DNA from: Corynebacterium efficiens YS-314
Lineage (GTDB): Bacteria; Actinomycetota; Actinomycetes; Mycobacteriales; Mycobacteriaceae
NCBI RefSeq assembly: GCF_000011305.1
Contig: NC_004369.1
Coordinates: 682,001-746,000 of the forward strand
Length of the DNA stretch: 64,000 nt
Direction of reading: 5' to 3'
Part shown: positions 25,943-34,426 of the stretch, piece by piece
Position numbering within the stretch: the first letter of the stretch is position 1
How the letters are laid out: each line of letters starts with the position of its first letter
The notes under the pieces: model-generated
Seen by the model: the letters and a program-made list of their open reading frames with translations, nothing else
The model's database searches: none
What the model was told of the DNA's origin: nothing
Position numbers and translations under genes: made by a program

Positions 25943-25968
25943 ACCAACTGACCAGTCGGTAAGTTGGT
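25943..25968. promoter_or_regulatory. Putative PaaR operator upstream of paaK
   Basis: A 26-base imperfect palindrome (ACCAACTGACC...TAAGTTGGT) whose right half CGGTAAGT is identical to one half of the operators at the other paa promoters. It diverges in the left half. A possible GlxR/CRP half-match, TGTGA...CTACA, adjoins at 25970-25985. It lies about 155 bases before the paaK start. Confidence 0.6.
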
Positions 25969-26037
25969 ATGTGATGGACGCTACATTATTCAATCAGCTA
26001 TTTCCAGAGTCACAACGAAATCCGTCATATTTTGTAC

Positions 26038-26094
26038 AAAAAAGGGCCCCCATCCCGTACCCCTGTTCGCAAAGCGCACGGTTGGAGGGCCTGG
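26038..26094 (-). terminator. Probable terminator after paaR
   Basis: On the minus strand, AGGCCCTCC pairs imperfectly with GGGGGCC and is followed at once by six T residues. The loop is long (about 30 bases) and contains a further small stem. It lies just after the paaR stop at 26104. Confidence 0.5.
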
Positions 26095-26103
26095 TGAGGG
26101 GGG

Positions 26104-26709
26104 TTAGCGGACTGCGAGCCCCTGGAACACAAAATCCGGCATGATCTTGCTGAGCTCCTCGGGGGAGATCGGTCCATCGGGGCGATACCACTCCACCAGG
26201 GAGTTGATCATGCCGAAGGTCAGTCGGGCAACCATGCCGGCATCCAGATTGGAGCGCACGGCACCCTCCTCCTGGGCGGATGCAACATAGTCAATGAAAC
26301 GGCGGGTAATTAGCCGTCGACGCTCGAGGATCTGTTTCTCCACCTCTGTATTGCCCCGTAGGCGCAGGAGGAGGGTGACATTCTCCGGCTTCTCGCACAG
26401 TACCCGGGTGGCGCCACTGATCACTGCGGACAGGCGGTCCTCTGCCGTGCCGGGCATGGCATCGGCCTCCTCGATCACGTCGAAAAGCGCCTCGAGCGCC
26501 TGGTCGGTGGCCTCGACCAGGATCTCCTCCTTGGAGCTGATGTGGTGGTAGATGGCTGACTTGCTCACGCCGAGGGTGGTGGCGAGTGCGCCCATGGAGG
26601 TCGCCTCATAGCCGTGGGTGTTGAACTGGTTGACCGCGATGCGGATGACATCCTCGCGTGCATAGCCTGGTCTGCCCCGTTGGGTGGTGGCTGTGGTGAC
26701 TGATTGCAT
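26104..26709 (-). CDS. paaR: TetR-family repressor PaaR
   Basis: A 201-residue TetR/AcrR regulator placed between paaK and paaI. The N-terminal helix-turn-helix (about 15-60) reads EDVIRIAVNQFNTHGYEATS and ALATTLGVSKSAIYHHISSK, as in TetR proteins. The C-terminal ligand domain follows. The ATG at 26707-26709 is preceded by AAGGAG; the longer frame upstream overlaps the paaI promoter and is rejected. Known background: in phenylacetate-degrading C. glutamicum a TetR-type PaaR represses paa genes until phenylacetyl-CoA is made. Matching palindromes lie at its own promoter and at the paaK, paaA and paaZ promoters. Confidence 0.88.
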   Translation of the reverse strand: MQSVTTATTQRGRPGYAREDVIRIAVNQFNTHGYEATSMGALATTLGVSKSAIYHHISSKEEILVEATDQALEALFDVIEEADAMPGTAEDRLSAVISGATRVLCEKPENVTLLLRLRGNTEVEKQILERRRLITRRFIDYVASAQEEGAVRSNLDAGMVARLTFGMINSLVEWYRPDGPISPEELSKIMPDFVFQGLAVR

Positions 26710-26804
26710 GGTTTCTCCTTGTCGGAACCAATGGACTGATAGGGGGGACGGTGTGAAGCTCTCATTTCCCCGCGGGAATGTGCCTGGATCCGTACACTCC
26801 CATG

Positions 26805-26830
26805 ATACTACCGTCCATTCGGTAAGTAAT
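26805..26830. promoter_or_regulatory. Putative PaaR operator between paaR and paaI
   Basis: ATACTACCGTCCATTCGGTA (then AGTAAT) contains ACCG-6-CGGT with the outer AGT, close to the operators at 27441 and 35778. It lies between divergent paaR and paaI, 34 bases before the paaI start, so PaaR could control both its own gene and paaI. Confidence 0.65.
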
Positions 26831-26863
26831 CTCCACCACTTTTCCTGCGAAAGGGGAAAACAC

Positions 26864-27313
26864 ATGCTTAATGCAGTTGAAACCGATCAGATTCTCGCTC
26901 CGGGTGTTGCAGAGGGGGCTGAATATGATCATGTCCGCGCCATGTTTGCCAATGATGCCGCGTCGAAAATGCTCGGTGTGGTGATCACCGAGCTGTCGCC
27001 CGAGCAGGCCCGGGGCCACTTCACCATCCGCGAGGATATGTGCAATGGGCACGGTACCGCGCAGGGTGGAATCCTGTTCACCTTTGCGGACGCTGTGTTT
27101 GCCGGTGTCTGTAATGCGGCCGGCGATGTCGCGGTCGCGGCACAGGTGGGTATCCATTATCTTTCCCCGGCCCGCGTCGGTGAGGTGGTGGAGGCGGAGG
27201 CTGTCTGCCGTCAGAACTGGGGCCGTAATGGCATCACCGATGTCACCCTCCGCGTCGGCGATCGCATCGTGGCGGAGTTCCGTGGCACCTCCCGCGTGGT
27301 GAAGGGGATGTAG
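26864..27313 (+). CDS. paaI: Hydroxyphenylacetyl-CoA thioesterase PaaI
   Basis: A 149-residue hotdog-fold thioesterase of the PaaI type. The catalytic region NGHGTAQGGILFTFADAVFA (about 58-77) has the Asn and Asp positions of PaaI enzymes, and VAAQVGIHYLSPARVGEVVE forms the following strands. PaaI is known to hydrolyse dead-end hydroxyphenylacetyl-CoA, freeing trapped CoA. The ATG at 26864 has a GAAAGGGG ribosome site eight bases upstream; an upstream frame overlapping paaR is rejected. It is divergent from paaR and 258 bases before paaA. Confidence 0.88.
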   Translation: MLNAVETDQILAPGVAEGAEYDHVRAMFANDAASKMLGVVITELSPEQARGHFTIREDMCNGHGTAQGGILFTFADAVFAGVCNAAGDVAVAAQVGIHYLSPARVGEVVEAEAVCRQNWGRNGITDVTLRVGDRIVAEFRGTSRVVKGM

Positions 27314-27414
27314 GGGGTACCGGAATCACCCCCCGCCCCAGCAGTGTGACCTGCATCAATGTTGGGGAAGCGTGTGGGAGGGGTCGCCCCCGCCCCTGCG
27401 TCGGCCGGAAAAGT

Positions 27415-27467
27415 GTTGACGTAGATCACACTTCCCCCATATACTGACCGGGCGGTCGGTTAGTAAA
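27415..27467 (+). promoter_or_regulatory. paaA operon promoter with PaaR and possible GlxR sites
   Basis: TTGACG (27416-27421), 18 bases, TATACT (27440-27445) is a near-consensus promoter. ACTGACCGGGCGGTCGGTTA (27443-27462, continuing GT) overlaps the -10 and fits the PaaR motif I recall from C. glutamicum at every fixed position (ACTNACCG, central CG, CGGTNAGT). GTTGACGTAGATCACA (27415-27430), over the -35, resembles a GlxR/CRP site (TGTGA-6-TCACA, left half imperfect). A second weaker one, TGTGACCTGCATCAAT, is at 27345-27360. Confidence 0.75.
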
Positions 27468-27570
27468 TGGTAGCCGGCTAACCGACACACAAACCTCTAC
27501 ACTCAGCCACTTCCTTCGCCCGAGAGCGGCGAACCTGCGGGTAGACCGCGACACTACGAGGAGGACCCTC

Positions 27571-28548
27571 ATGACGACAGCCACACAGCAGCTGACATCC
27601 ACCGATGATGTCCAGGCCCAGGAGCACTTCGATGCTCTCATCGCCCAGGATTCCCGCATCGAGCCCACCGACTGGATGCCAGCCGCCTACCGTAAGACCC
27701 TGACCCGTCAGATCTCCCAGCACGCACATTCCGAGATCATCGGCATGCAGCCGGAGGCCAACTGGATCACCCGCGCACCATCGCTCAAGCGCAAGGCCAT
27801 TCTCATGGCCAAGGTCCAGGACGAAGCCGGCCACGGACTCTACCTCTACTCCGCAGCCGAGACCCTCGGCACCGGCCGCGATGAGCTGGTGGACCAGCTG
27901 CTCAGCGGCAAGGCGAAGTACTCATCCATCTTCAACTACCCGGCACGCACCTGGGCCGACATCGGAGCCATCGGCTGGCTTGTCGACGGCGCCGCCATCG
28001 CCAACCAGGTCCCACTGTGCCGCGCCTCCTACGCACCCTACGGTCGCGCCATGGTCCGTATCTGTAAGGAGGAGTCCTTCCACCAGCGCCAGGGTTGGGA
28101 GATCCTCTACGAACTGGCCAACGGCACCCCGGAGCAGAAGCAGATGGCCCAGGAGTCGATCAACCGCTTCTACGGGCCGGCCCTGCAGATGTTCGGCCCA
28201 CCGGATGAGGATTCCCCGAACTCCCAGCAGTCCATGGCCTGGAAGATCAAGCGTTTCAGCAACGATGAACTGCGTCAGCGCTTCGTCGACATGATCGTTC
28301 CGCAGGCGGAGGAACTCGGTCTCCACTTCGAGGACCCGGACCTGAAGTGGAACGAGGAACGCGGCCACTACGACTACGGCCAGCTCGACTGGGATGAATT
28401 CAAGTCCGTCATCAACGGCGAGGGGCCCTGCAACGTCCAGCGTATGCAGCGCCGTCGTCAGGCATTCAACGATGGAGCCTGGGTTCGCGAGGCGGCCGCC
28501 GCCTACGCCGAGCGTCAGCGCCCAGCCGCCACCCGCCTCACCGCCTAA
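27571..28548 (+). CDS. paaA: Phenylacetyl-CoA epoxidase catalytic subunit PaaA
   Basis: Diiron subunit of the multicomponent monooxygenase that forms ring-1,2-epoxyphenylacetyl-CoA. The 325-residue protein has the helical diiron ligands, including [19 protein letters not shown] (ExxH) at about 86-104 and [17 protein letters not shown] (ExxH) at about 168-184, as in E. coli PaaA. GAGGAGG precedes the ATG. It is the first gene of paaABCDE and is followed after 27 bases by paaB. The regulated promoter lies about 110 bases upstream. Confidence 0.96.
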   Translation: MTTATQQLTSTDDVQAQEHFDALIAQDSRIEPTDWMPAAYRKTLTRQISQHAHSEIIGMQPEANWITRAPSLKRKAILMAKVQDEAGHGLYLYSAAETLGTGRDELVDQLLSGKAKYSSIFNYPARTWADIGAIGWLVDGAAIANQVPLCRASYAPYGRAMVRICKEESFHQRQGWEILYELANGTPEQKQMAQESINRFYGPALQMFGPPDEDSPNSQQSMAWKIKRFSNDELRQRFVDMIVPQAEELGLHFEDPDLKWNEERGHYDYGQLDWDEFKSVINGEGPCNVQRMQRRRQAFNDGAWVREAAAAYAERQRPAATRLTA

Positions 28549-28575
28549 ACCGCCCCATATATAAGGAGAAACATC

Positions 28576-28863
28576 ATGTCCAACAAGTCGTGGCCCATGT
28601 GGGAAGTGTTCGTCCGCACCTCCCGTGGCCTCTCCCACGTCCATGCCGGTTCCCTGCACGCAGCTGACGCCACCATGGCACTGCGTAACGCCCGCGATCT
28701 GTACACCCGCCGCAATGAGGGAACCTCCGTGTGGGTTGTTCTCGCCGAGGCCGTTGTGTCCTCCGATCCCGATTCCAAGGGTGGCTTCTTCGAGTCCTCC
28801 CAGGGCAAGAACTACCGCCATGCCACCTACTACTCCAAGGCCGAGGGGGTGCCACACCTGTGA
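28576..28863 (+). CDS. paaB: Phenylacetyl-CoA epoxidase subunit PaaB
   Basis: A 95-residue subunit needed for electron transfer or assembly in the PaaABCE complex. WPMWEVFVRTSRGLSHVHAG at the N-terminus, followed by MALRNARDLYTRRNEGTSVW, is characteristic of PaaB. The leader CCCCATATATAAGGAG (28553-28568) is repeated before paaD. Its TGA overlaps the GTG start of paaC (GTGA at 28860-28863), so the two are translationally coupled. Confidence 0.95.
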   Translation: MSNKSWPMWEVFVRTSRGLSHVHAGSLHAADATMALRNARDLYTRRNEGTSVWVVLAEAVVSSDPDSKGGFFESSQGKNYRHATYYSKAEGVPHL

Positions 28864-29696
28864 GCAGCTTCGCATCCGTTGATTCCGCGACCCGCCAGAC
28901 CCAGGGCGACGGCATCACAGCAGAAGACATCCAGGCCGCCGGCGCCGTCGCAACCGAGGACGTGGCCAACTACGCAGTCTCCCTCGGCGACGACGCTCTC
29001 ATGCTGGCACAGCGCCTGGGCTGGTGGATCTCCCGTGCACCCGAGATGGAAGAGGATATCGCGATCGGCAACATCGCCCTCGACCTGGTGGGACATGCAC
29101 GATTCCTCTACAGCTACGCCGGCACCGCCTGGAACAAGACCGAGGATGATCTCGCCTACTTCCGCGATGAGGAGGAGTTCCGCTCCGCCCGCCTGACCGA
29201 AACCGAAAACGGTGACTTCGGCCAGACCATTGCCCGCCAGCTGCTGATGTCCCATTACTTCCTGGGCCTCTACACCGCACTGGAGAACTCGACCGATGAG
29301 ACCCTCGCCGCCATCGCGGCGAAGGCCGTCAAGGAGATCGAGTATCACGCAGACCACGCCAACCAGTGGACCCTGCGCCTGGGTCTGGGCACCGAGGAGT
29401 CCCACCGCCGTATCAGCGAGGGCCTCTACTACATGTGGCCGTACGTGGCGGAGCTCTTCGAGGATCTGCCGATCCACACCAAACTCGCCGAGACCGGCGA
29501 GGCGGTTCTCCCCTCCAGCCTCTGGGATGAGTTCCACCGCAACATCTCCTACGTCCTCGAGGAGGCCGGCCTGGAGATCCCGCAGGTACCCTTCGCACGC
29601 AGCAGCCAGCGCACCGGCAAGTACAACGAGTACCGCGGTTACATCCTGGCCGAGATGCAGTCCCTGGCCCGGCGCCACCCGGGCGCCACCTGGTAA
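28860..29696 (+). CDS. paaC: Phenylacetyl-CoA epoxidase structural subunit PaaC
   Basis: A 278-residue ferritin-like subunit that pairs with PaaA in the epoxidase. YAVSLGDDALMLAQRLGWWI at about 41-60 and the FLYSYAGTAWNKTEDDLAY segment are typical of PaaC; the helical bundle is kept though it is structural rather than catalytic. The start is the GTG at 28860, overlapping the paaB stop by four bases; the longer frame upstream runs through paaB and is rejected. It is followed after 45 bases by paaD with a strong ribosome site. Confidence 0.94.
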   Translation: MSSFASVDSATRQTQGDGITAEDIQAAGAVATEDVANYAVSLGDDALMLAQRLGWWISRAPEMEEDIAIGNIALDLVGHARFLYSYAGTAWNKTEDDLAYFRDEEEFRSARLTETENGDFGQTIARQLLMSHYFLGLYTALENSTDETLAAIAAKAVKEIEYHADHANQWTLRLGLGTEESHRRISEGLYYMWPYVAELFEDLPIHTKLAETGEAVLPSSLWDEFHRNISYVLEEAGLEIPQVPFARSSQRTGKYNEYRGYILAEMQSLARRHPGATW

Positions 29697-29741
29697 CTAA
29701 TCACACCCCGTATATCCGCACCCCATATATAAGGAGCAACC

Positions 29742-30284
29742 GTGGACACCACTGAAACTGTGATTCACCCCCTGCGACCGGCCACGGCAGCAGAAGCAGA
29801 GCTGTGGGATCTCGCAGCGACTGTGCCTGACCCGGAGATCCCGGTGATTTCCATCGCCGATCTGGGCATCCTGCGTGGTGCCCGGTTCGAGGGGACCACC
29901 GCTGTCATCACCATCACCCCGACCTACTCCGGCTGCCCGGCCATGGACCGGATCACCAGTGATGTCAGGGAGGCGCTCCAGGGTGCCGGATATGAGGATT
30001 CCAGGGTCGAGCTGGTGCTCCAGCCGGCCTGGAGCACTGACTGGATGACCGAGCAGGGACGTCAGCAACTGCGTGACTATGGCATCGCCCCACCTGCCCG
30101 CCGCACTGATGATGAGGGCAGCAGGGTGGTCCGTCTGACCCTCATGCGTCCTGAGACCATCGCCTGCCCCCAGTGTTCCTCCACCAATACCCGCAAGCTC
30201 AGCCACTTCGGCTCGACCTCGTGCAAGTCCCTCTACAACTGCCTGGACTGCCTCGAGCCCTTCGACTACTTCAAGGTGCACTAA
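29742..30284 (+). CDS. paaD: PaaD, Fe-S maturation factor for the epoxidase
   Basis: A 180-residue protein with an N-terminal MIP18/DUF59 domain (DLAATVPDPEIPVISIADLG, then TPTYSGCPAMDRI with the conserved Cys) and a C-terminal Cys4 zinc ribbon (IACPQCSS and YNCLDCLE). PaaD is thought to help install the iron centre of the epoxidase. The start is GTG at 29742, supported by AAGGAG five bases upstream in the repeated leader CCCCATATATAAGGAG. Its TAA overlaps the paaE ATG by one base. Confidence 0.93.
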   Translation: MDTTETVIHPLRPATAAEAELWDLAATVPDPEIPVISIADLGILRGARFEGTTAVITITPTYSGCPAMDRITSDVREALQGAGYEDSRVELVLQPAWSTDWMTEQGRQQLRDYGIAPPARRTDDEGSRVVRLTLMRPETIACPQCSSTNTRKLSHFGSTSCKSLYNCLDCLEPFDYFKVH

Positions 30285-31435
30285 TGACTACTCCCACCAT
30301 CTCCAAGCAAAAGGCAAAGTTCAACGCCCTCACCGTTTCAGAGGTGCGCCGACTCACCGACGACGCCGTCGAGATCAGCTTCGAGGTTCCTGAGGAACTC
30401 CAGGCGGACTACGACTACATCCCTGGCCAGTACGTGGCACTGCGCACCCAGCTCGACGGCGCCGAGGTACGCAGGTCCTACTCCATCTGCGACATCCCAC
30501 GTCCGGGCACCATCCGGGTCGCGGTGAAGAAAAACCTCGGTGGATTGTTCTCCACCTGGGCCAATGAGGAGCTCAAGGCCGGTGACACCCTTGAGGTCAT
30601 GAACCCCCAGGGCGGATTCACCTCCAAGACCCATGTCACCTCCCTCAATGATGCCGAGACCATCGCCCAGGAGGCCGGCAACAACCACCTGGTCGCCGTT
30701 GCCGCCGGCTCCGGTATCACCCCGATCATGGCCATCGCCCAGACCGTGCTGGCGGAGAACCCCAAGGCCACCTTCGAGATCGTCTACGCCAACAAGGGCG
30801 GAGCCGATGTCATGTTCGCCGAGGAGATCGGTGACCTGAAGGACAAGTACCCCCAGCGGTTCGCGGTTCACCACGTCCTCTCCCGTGAGCAGCGCGTCAA
30901 TCCGCTGTTCTCCGGGCGCATTGACGACGAGAAGCTGAACTTGCTGCTCGATCAGGTGCTGCGCACCGACGAGGTCAAGGAATGGTTCCTCTGTGGCCCC
31001 TTCGAACTGGTCCAGCTGTGCCGTGATGAACTCGAGGGCAGGGGAGTGGACTCCGCCAACGTCCGCTTCGAGCTGTTCACCACCGGCAAGCCCGGTGACG
31101 GCCCCGGCCAGGGCAACACCGGACGCCCTGTCATCGCCGACCCGGAGGGTGACAACATCACCATCTCCTTCACCCTTGATGGACTGTCCGGCACCATCGA
31201 ATCCCCCTCCAGCGCCCGCGAATCCGTGCTCAATGCCGCACTCCGTGCCCGCCCGGATGTTCCCTTCGCCTGCGCCGGCGGTGTCTGCGGCACCTGCCGC
31301 GCCAAGGTCATCGAAGGTGAGTACGAGATGGAGGAGAACTACGCCCTGGAACCCGATGAGGTTGAGGCCGGTTATGTCCTGACCTGCCAGACCCGACCCA
31401 AGGGTGACACCCTGGTCGTGGACTACGACGCATAG
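30284..31435 (+). CDS. paaE: Phenylacetyl-CoA epoxidase reductase PaaE
   Basis: NADPH reductase that feeds electrons to PaaA. The 383-residue protein has an FAD domain (RRSYSICD at about 62-69), an NAD(P) domain (AVAAGSGITPIMAIAQTVL), and a C-terminal plant-type [2Fe-2S] ferredoxin with CAGGVCGTCRAK and a later Cys (LTCQTRPKGD). The ATG at 30284 overlaps the paaD stop; the upstream frame is a paaD shadow. The last codons and TAG stop are the first of five 11-bp tandem repeats. Confidence 0.95.
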   Translation: MTTPTISKQKAKFNALTVSEVRRLTDDAVEISFEVPEELQADYDYIPGQYVALRTQLDGAEVRRSYSICDIPRPGTIRVAVKKNLGGLFSTWANEELKAGDTLEVMNPQGGFTSKTHVTSLNDAETIAQEAGNNHLVAVAAGSGITPIMAIAQTVLAENPKATFEIVYANKGGADVMFAEEIGDLKDKYPQRFAVHHVLSREQRVNPLFSGRIDDEKLNLLLDQVLRTDEVKEWFLCGPFELVQLCRDELEGRGVDSANVRFELFTTGKPGDGPGQGNTGRPVIADPEGDNITISFTLDGLSGTIESPSSARESVLNAALRARPDVPFACAGGVCGTCRAKVIEGEYEMEENYALEPDEVEAGYVLTCQTRPKGDTLVVDYDA

Positions 31436-31479
31436 ACGACGCATAGACGACGCATAGACGACGCATAGACGACGCATAG
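31425..31479 (+). repeat. Five exact 11-bp tandem repeats at the paaE 3' end
   Basis: ACGACGCATAG is repeated five times without mismatch. The first copy encodes the last residues and TAG stop of paaE; the others fill most of the gap to paaG. Each copy carries TAG, so copy-number change would not extend PaaE but would alter the paaE-paaG spacing by 11 bases per step. Confidence 0.95.
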
Positions 31480-31512
31480 ACACAGCACACATACGCAAGG
31501 GAGTAACAGTCC

Positions 31513-32283
31513 ATGATTGACCTGCACATCGAGAACAACACCGCCGAGATCGTCCTGAACAACCCCCAGGCCCGCAATGCCCTGGCAGAAGCCGATCTCA
31601 AGGATCTGTCGGCCGCCTACACCGAGGCCGAGGTTCGCGGGGTGCGGGCTCTCATCCTCCGGGGCGAGGGTAAGGGGTTCTGTGCGGGCCGCAACATCCG
31701 CGGTGTGGTCCCGGCTGAGGACGACGCCACCGATTACCTGGCCAACAAGGTCACCCCGGTGTTGAAGCAGATGAGCAACTTCCCGGCACCGACCTTCGCC
31801 GCCGTGCAGGGTGCCTGCCTGGGTGTGGGACTGGGCCTGGTGATCGCCACCGACATTGTCTACGTGGCCGAGGACGCCAGATTCGGGTCCCCGTTCGCCA
31901 ACCTGGGCGCCACCCTGGATTCCGGTGGGCACGCCCTCTTCTTCGAGCGTCTCGGTGCGCACCGCGCCATGGACCTCATTGTCACCGGGGATCTCATCTC
32001 CGGTGCGGAGGCGGTGCAGGCGGGTCTGTTCTCCCGTGCCATCCCTGCTGACCAGCTCCTGGAGGTCACCCGGGAGGCTGCCCACAAGGCGGCCACCGGG
32101 GCCACCCGCGCATTCCTCACCAGCCGCGCACTCATCCAGGATCTGCGCGATCAGCGCGTCGGCCTGTGGGAGTCGGTGGAGAAGGAGAACATCGCCCAGG
32201 GTGAGATGTGCTCCTCGGCTGATTACGCGGAGGGTTTCGCCGCGTTCAACGAAAAGCGTCCCCCGGTATTCGCTGGCCGTTAG
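31513..32283 (+). CDS. paaG: 1,2-epoxyphenylacetyl-CoA isomerase PaaG
   Basis: A 256-residue crotonase-fold enzyme converting the epoxide to oxepin-CoA. The oxyanion-hole segment is GKGFCAGRNIRG at about 54-65. The catalytic region is FGSPFANLGATLDSGGHALF, with Asp in LDSGG and no Glu at the QPE position of hydratases. This pattern fits the isomerase PaaG rather than the hydratase PaaF and distinguishes it from the paralogue at 33611. AGGGAG lies seven bases before the ATG. It is in line with paaE and paaJ. Confidence 0.88.
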   Translation: MIDLHIENNTAEIVLNNPQARNALAEADLKDLSAAYTEAEVRGVRALILRGEGKGFCAGRNIRGVVPAEDDATDYLANKVTPVLKQMSNFPAPTFAAVQGACLGVGLGLVIATDIVYVAEDARFGSPFANLGATLDSGGHALFFERLGAHRAMDLIVTGDLISGAEAVQAGLFSRAIPADQLLEVTREAAHKAATGATRAFLTSRALIQDLRDQRVGLWESVEKENIAQGEMCSSADYAEGFAAFNEKRPPVFAGR

Positions 32284-32360
32284 GCTGACGGCAACGCCCG
32301 GTAGGACGGGCGTCGACAAGCACTCTGCACACCGCAACAAACCCAAGGAGCTCCCCACCC

Positions 32361-33566
32361 ATGTCCACCCCCAATGCGTATCTGGTTTCCGGCCGTCGAA
32401 CCCCTGTCGGACGGTACGGTGGCGCCCTGTCCGCCGTGCGTCCCGATGATCTGGCGGCACTGACCATCAAGGCAGTCGTCGAGGAGGCCGGCATCGATCC
32501 GGCGGCCGTGGATGAGGTCATCTTCGGCAACGCCAACGGCGCCGGTGAGGAAAACCGCAATGTGGCACGCATGGCGTGGCTGCTGGCCGGGTACCCGGAT
32601 TCCGTCCCCGGCATCACCGTCAACCGTCTGTGCGCGTCGGGTATGTCCGCGATCACCATGGCAGCGAACATGATCAAGGCCGGTGAGGCTGACATCGTCG
32701 TGGCCGGTGGCGTGGAATCGATGTCACGGGCGCCCTGGGTCCAGGAGAAACCGACAACCGCCTTCGCCAAGCCGGGACAGATCTTTGACACCTCCATCGG
32801 CTGGCGTTTCACCAACCCGGTGTTCGCGGCCCAGGAGAAGACCACCTACTCCATGCCGGAGACCGCGGAGGAGGTCGCCCGCGTGAAGAACATCAGCCGC
32901 GAGGACGCCGACGCCTTCGCCGTGGAGTCCCAGCGCCGCGCCGTGGAGGCCATCAAGGCGGGACGTTTCAACTCGGAGATCGTCCCCGTCGAGGTCAAGG
33001 GCCGCAAGGGCCAGGTCACCGTCGTGGATACCGATGAGGGACCCCGCGAGAGAACCACCGCCGAGGTGTTGGCCAAGCTGCGCCCTGTCGTGGGTGGGGG
33101 AGAGGTGGTCACCGCCGGTAACTCCTCCTCCCTCAATGACGGTGCCTCGGCGATCCTGGTGGTCTCCGAGCGTGCCCTCGAGAAATACGGCCTCACCGCC
33201 CGCGCCCGCGTGGTCGGTGGTGCCAGCGTCGGACTGGCCCCGGAGATCATGGGTATGGGCCCGGTCCCGGCCACCAGGAAGGTGCTGGAACGCGCCGACT
33301 GGTCCATCGATGATGTGGATGCCGTGGAACTGAATGAGGCCTTCGCCTCCCAGTCCCTGGCCTGCATCCGCGAACTGGGACTGGACACCGACAAGGTCAA
33401 CACCTGGGGTGGCGCCATCGCACTGGGGCACCCGCTGGGTTCCTCCGGTGCGCGCATCACCATCACCCTGCTCAACAGACTCGAGCAGGAGGGCGGCACG
33501 AAGGGTGTCGCCACCATGTGCATCGGTGTCGGCCAGGGTGCCGCCATCGCCATCGAGAAGGTTTAG
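32361..33566 (+). CDS. paaJ: Thiolase PaaJ (3-oxoadipyl-CoA / 3-oxo-dehydrosuberyl-CoA)
   Basis: A 401-residue acyl-CoA thiolase cleaving 3-oxo intermediates to acetyl-CoA and shorter acyl-CoA. The nucleophilic Cys is in TVNRLCASGMSAI (about 88-100). The ELNEAFA, ALGHPLGSSGARI and MCIGVGQGAA motifs give the remaining catalytic His and Cys. The N-terminus NAYLVSGRRTPVGRYGGALS is typical of the PaaJ/PcaF branch. In the paa pathway it acts twice, on 3-oxo-5,6-dehydrosuberyl-CoA and on 3-oxoadipyl-CoA. It lies between paaG and paaF. Confidence 0.92.
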   Translation: MSTPNAYLVSGRRTPVGRYGGALSAVRPDDLAALTIKAVVEEAGIDPAAVDEVIFGNANGAGEENRNVARMAWLLAGYPDSVPGITVNRLCASGMSAITMAANMIKAGEADIVVAGGVESMSRAPWVQEKPTTAFAKPGQIFDTSIGWRFTNPVFAAQEKTTYSMPETAEEVARVKNISREDADAFAVESQRRAVEAIKAGRFNSEIVPVEVKGRKGQVTVVDTDEGPRERTTAEVLAKLRPVVGGGEVVTAGNSSSLNDGASAILVVSERALEKYGLTARARVVGGASVGLAPEIMGMGPVPATRKVLERADWSIDDVDAVELNEAFASQSLACIRELGLDTDKVNTWGGAIALGHPLGSSGARITITLLNRLEQEGGTKGVATMCIGVGQGAAIAIEKV

Positions 33567-33610
33567 CAGAACCCCTCCCCGGGACGACCCAGAAAAGGTA
33601 AGAACATTCC

Positions 33611-34411
33611 ATGACCACCTCTATGACATCAGACACCACAACCACCGCCCTGAACGGTGATTTCAACGCACTGACCCTCACCGAGACCGACACCTACCTC
33701 CTGGTGGAGATCACCCGCCCTGAGGTCCGCAACGCCATCGATGAGACCATGGTCAGTGAACTCCATGAGGTGTGCTCCTACCTCGAACTCAATCCCAAGA
33801 TCCTCATCATCACCGGTTGCGAGGCCAACGGCAAGGGCATCTTCGTGTCCGGTGCCGACATCGGCCAGATGCGCGACCGACGCCGCGATGACGCCCTGCG
33901 CGGCATCAACAACATGCTCTTCCACCGCATCGCCCAGCTGCCGGCCCCGGTCATCGCGGCGGTGGACGGCTACGCACTCGGTGGGGGTATGGAACTGGCG
34001 CTGGCCGCCGATTTCCGTCTCGCCACCCCGGGCGCCAAGTTCGGTCAGCCGGAGGCGGGTCTCGGCATCATCGCGGCCGCCGGTGGCCTGTGGCGGCTGA
34101 AAGCCCTGATCGGGGAGGCCGTGGCCAAGGAGATCCTCCTGGCGGGCAAGATCCTCGACGGAAATGAGGCCCTCGCCGTCCACCTGGTCACCGAGGTGCA
34201 CAAACCCGCGGAGCTTCTCGACGCCGCCCTCGCCCTCGCCGGCCGCATCGCCAAGCTCGATCCCCTCGCCGTGCGCATCTCCAAGCAGGTCATGGCGATG
34301 CCAGCCGGCGCCCACCCCCAGGTGGACAACATCGCCCAGGCGATCCTCTTTGAATCCGAGGCCAAGTTCGACCGGATGCAGGCCTTCCTCGACCGCAAGA
34401 AGAACAAGTAA
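33611..34411 (+). CDS. paaF: Enoyl-CoA hydratase PaaF
   Basis: A 266-residue crotonase hydrating 2,3-dehydroadipyl-CoA. The oxyanion-hole region is GIFVSGADIGQM. Both catalytic Glu residues expected of hydratases are present, one in FGQPEAGLGIIAAAGGLWRL and the second in EAVAKEILLAG; this separates it from PaaG. The first 20 residues (Thr-rich) are an unconserved extension, so a later start is possible, but the ATG at 33611 follows AAAGGTAAG. It precedes paaH by 15 bases. Confidence 0.88.
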   Translation: MTTSMTSDTTTTALNGDFNALTLTETDTYLLVEITRPEVRNAIDETMVSELHEVCSYLELNPKILIITGCEANGKGIFVSGADIGQMRDRRRDDALRGINNMLFHRIAQLPAPVIAAVDGYALGGGMELALAADFRLATPGAKFGQPEAGLGIIAAAGGLWRLKALIGEAVAKEILLAGKILDGNEALAVHLVTEVHKPAELLDAALALAGRIAKLDPLAVRISKQVMAMPAGAHPQVDNIAQAILFESEAKFDRMQAFLDRKKNK

Positions 34412-34426
34412 GCAGGAGACACACCC

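Noticed and set aside
31513-32283. Calling the first crotonase a PaaF-type hydratase
   Set aside because: It lacks the Glu of the QPE motif and has Asp in LDSGG, as expected for the PaaG isomerase; the paralogue at 33611 has both hydratase Glu residues.
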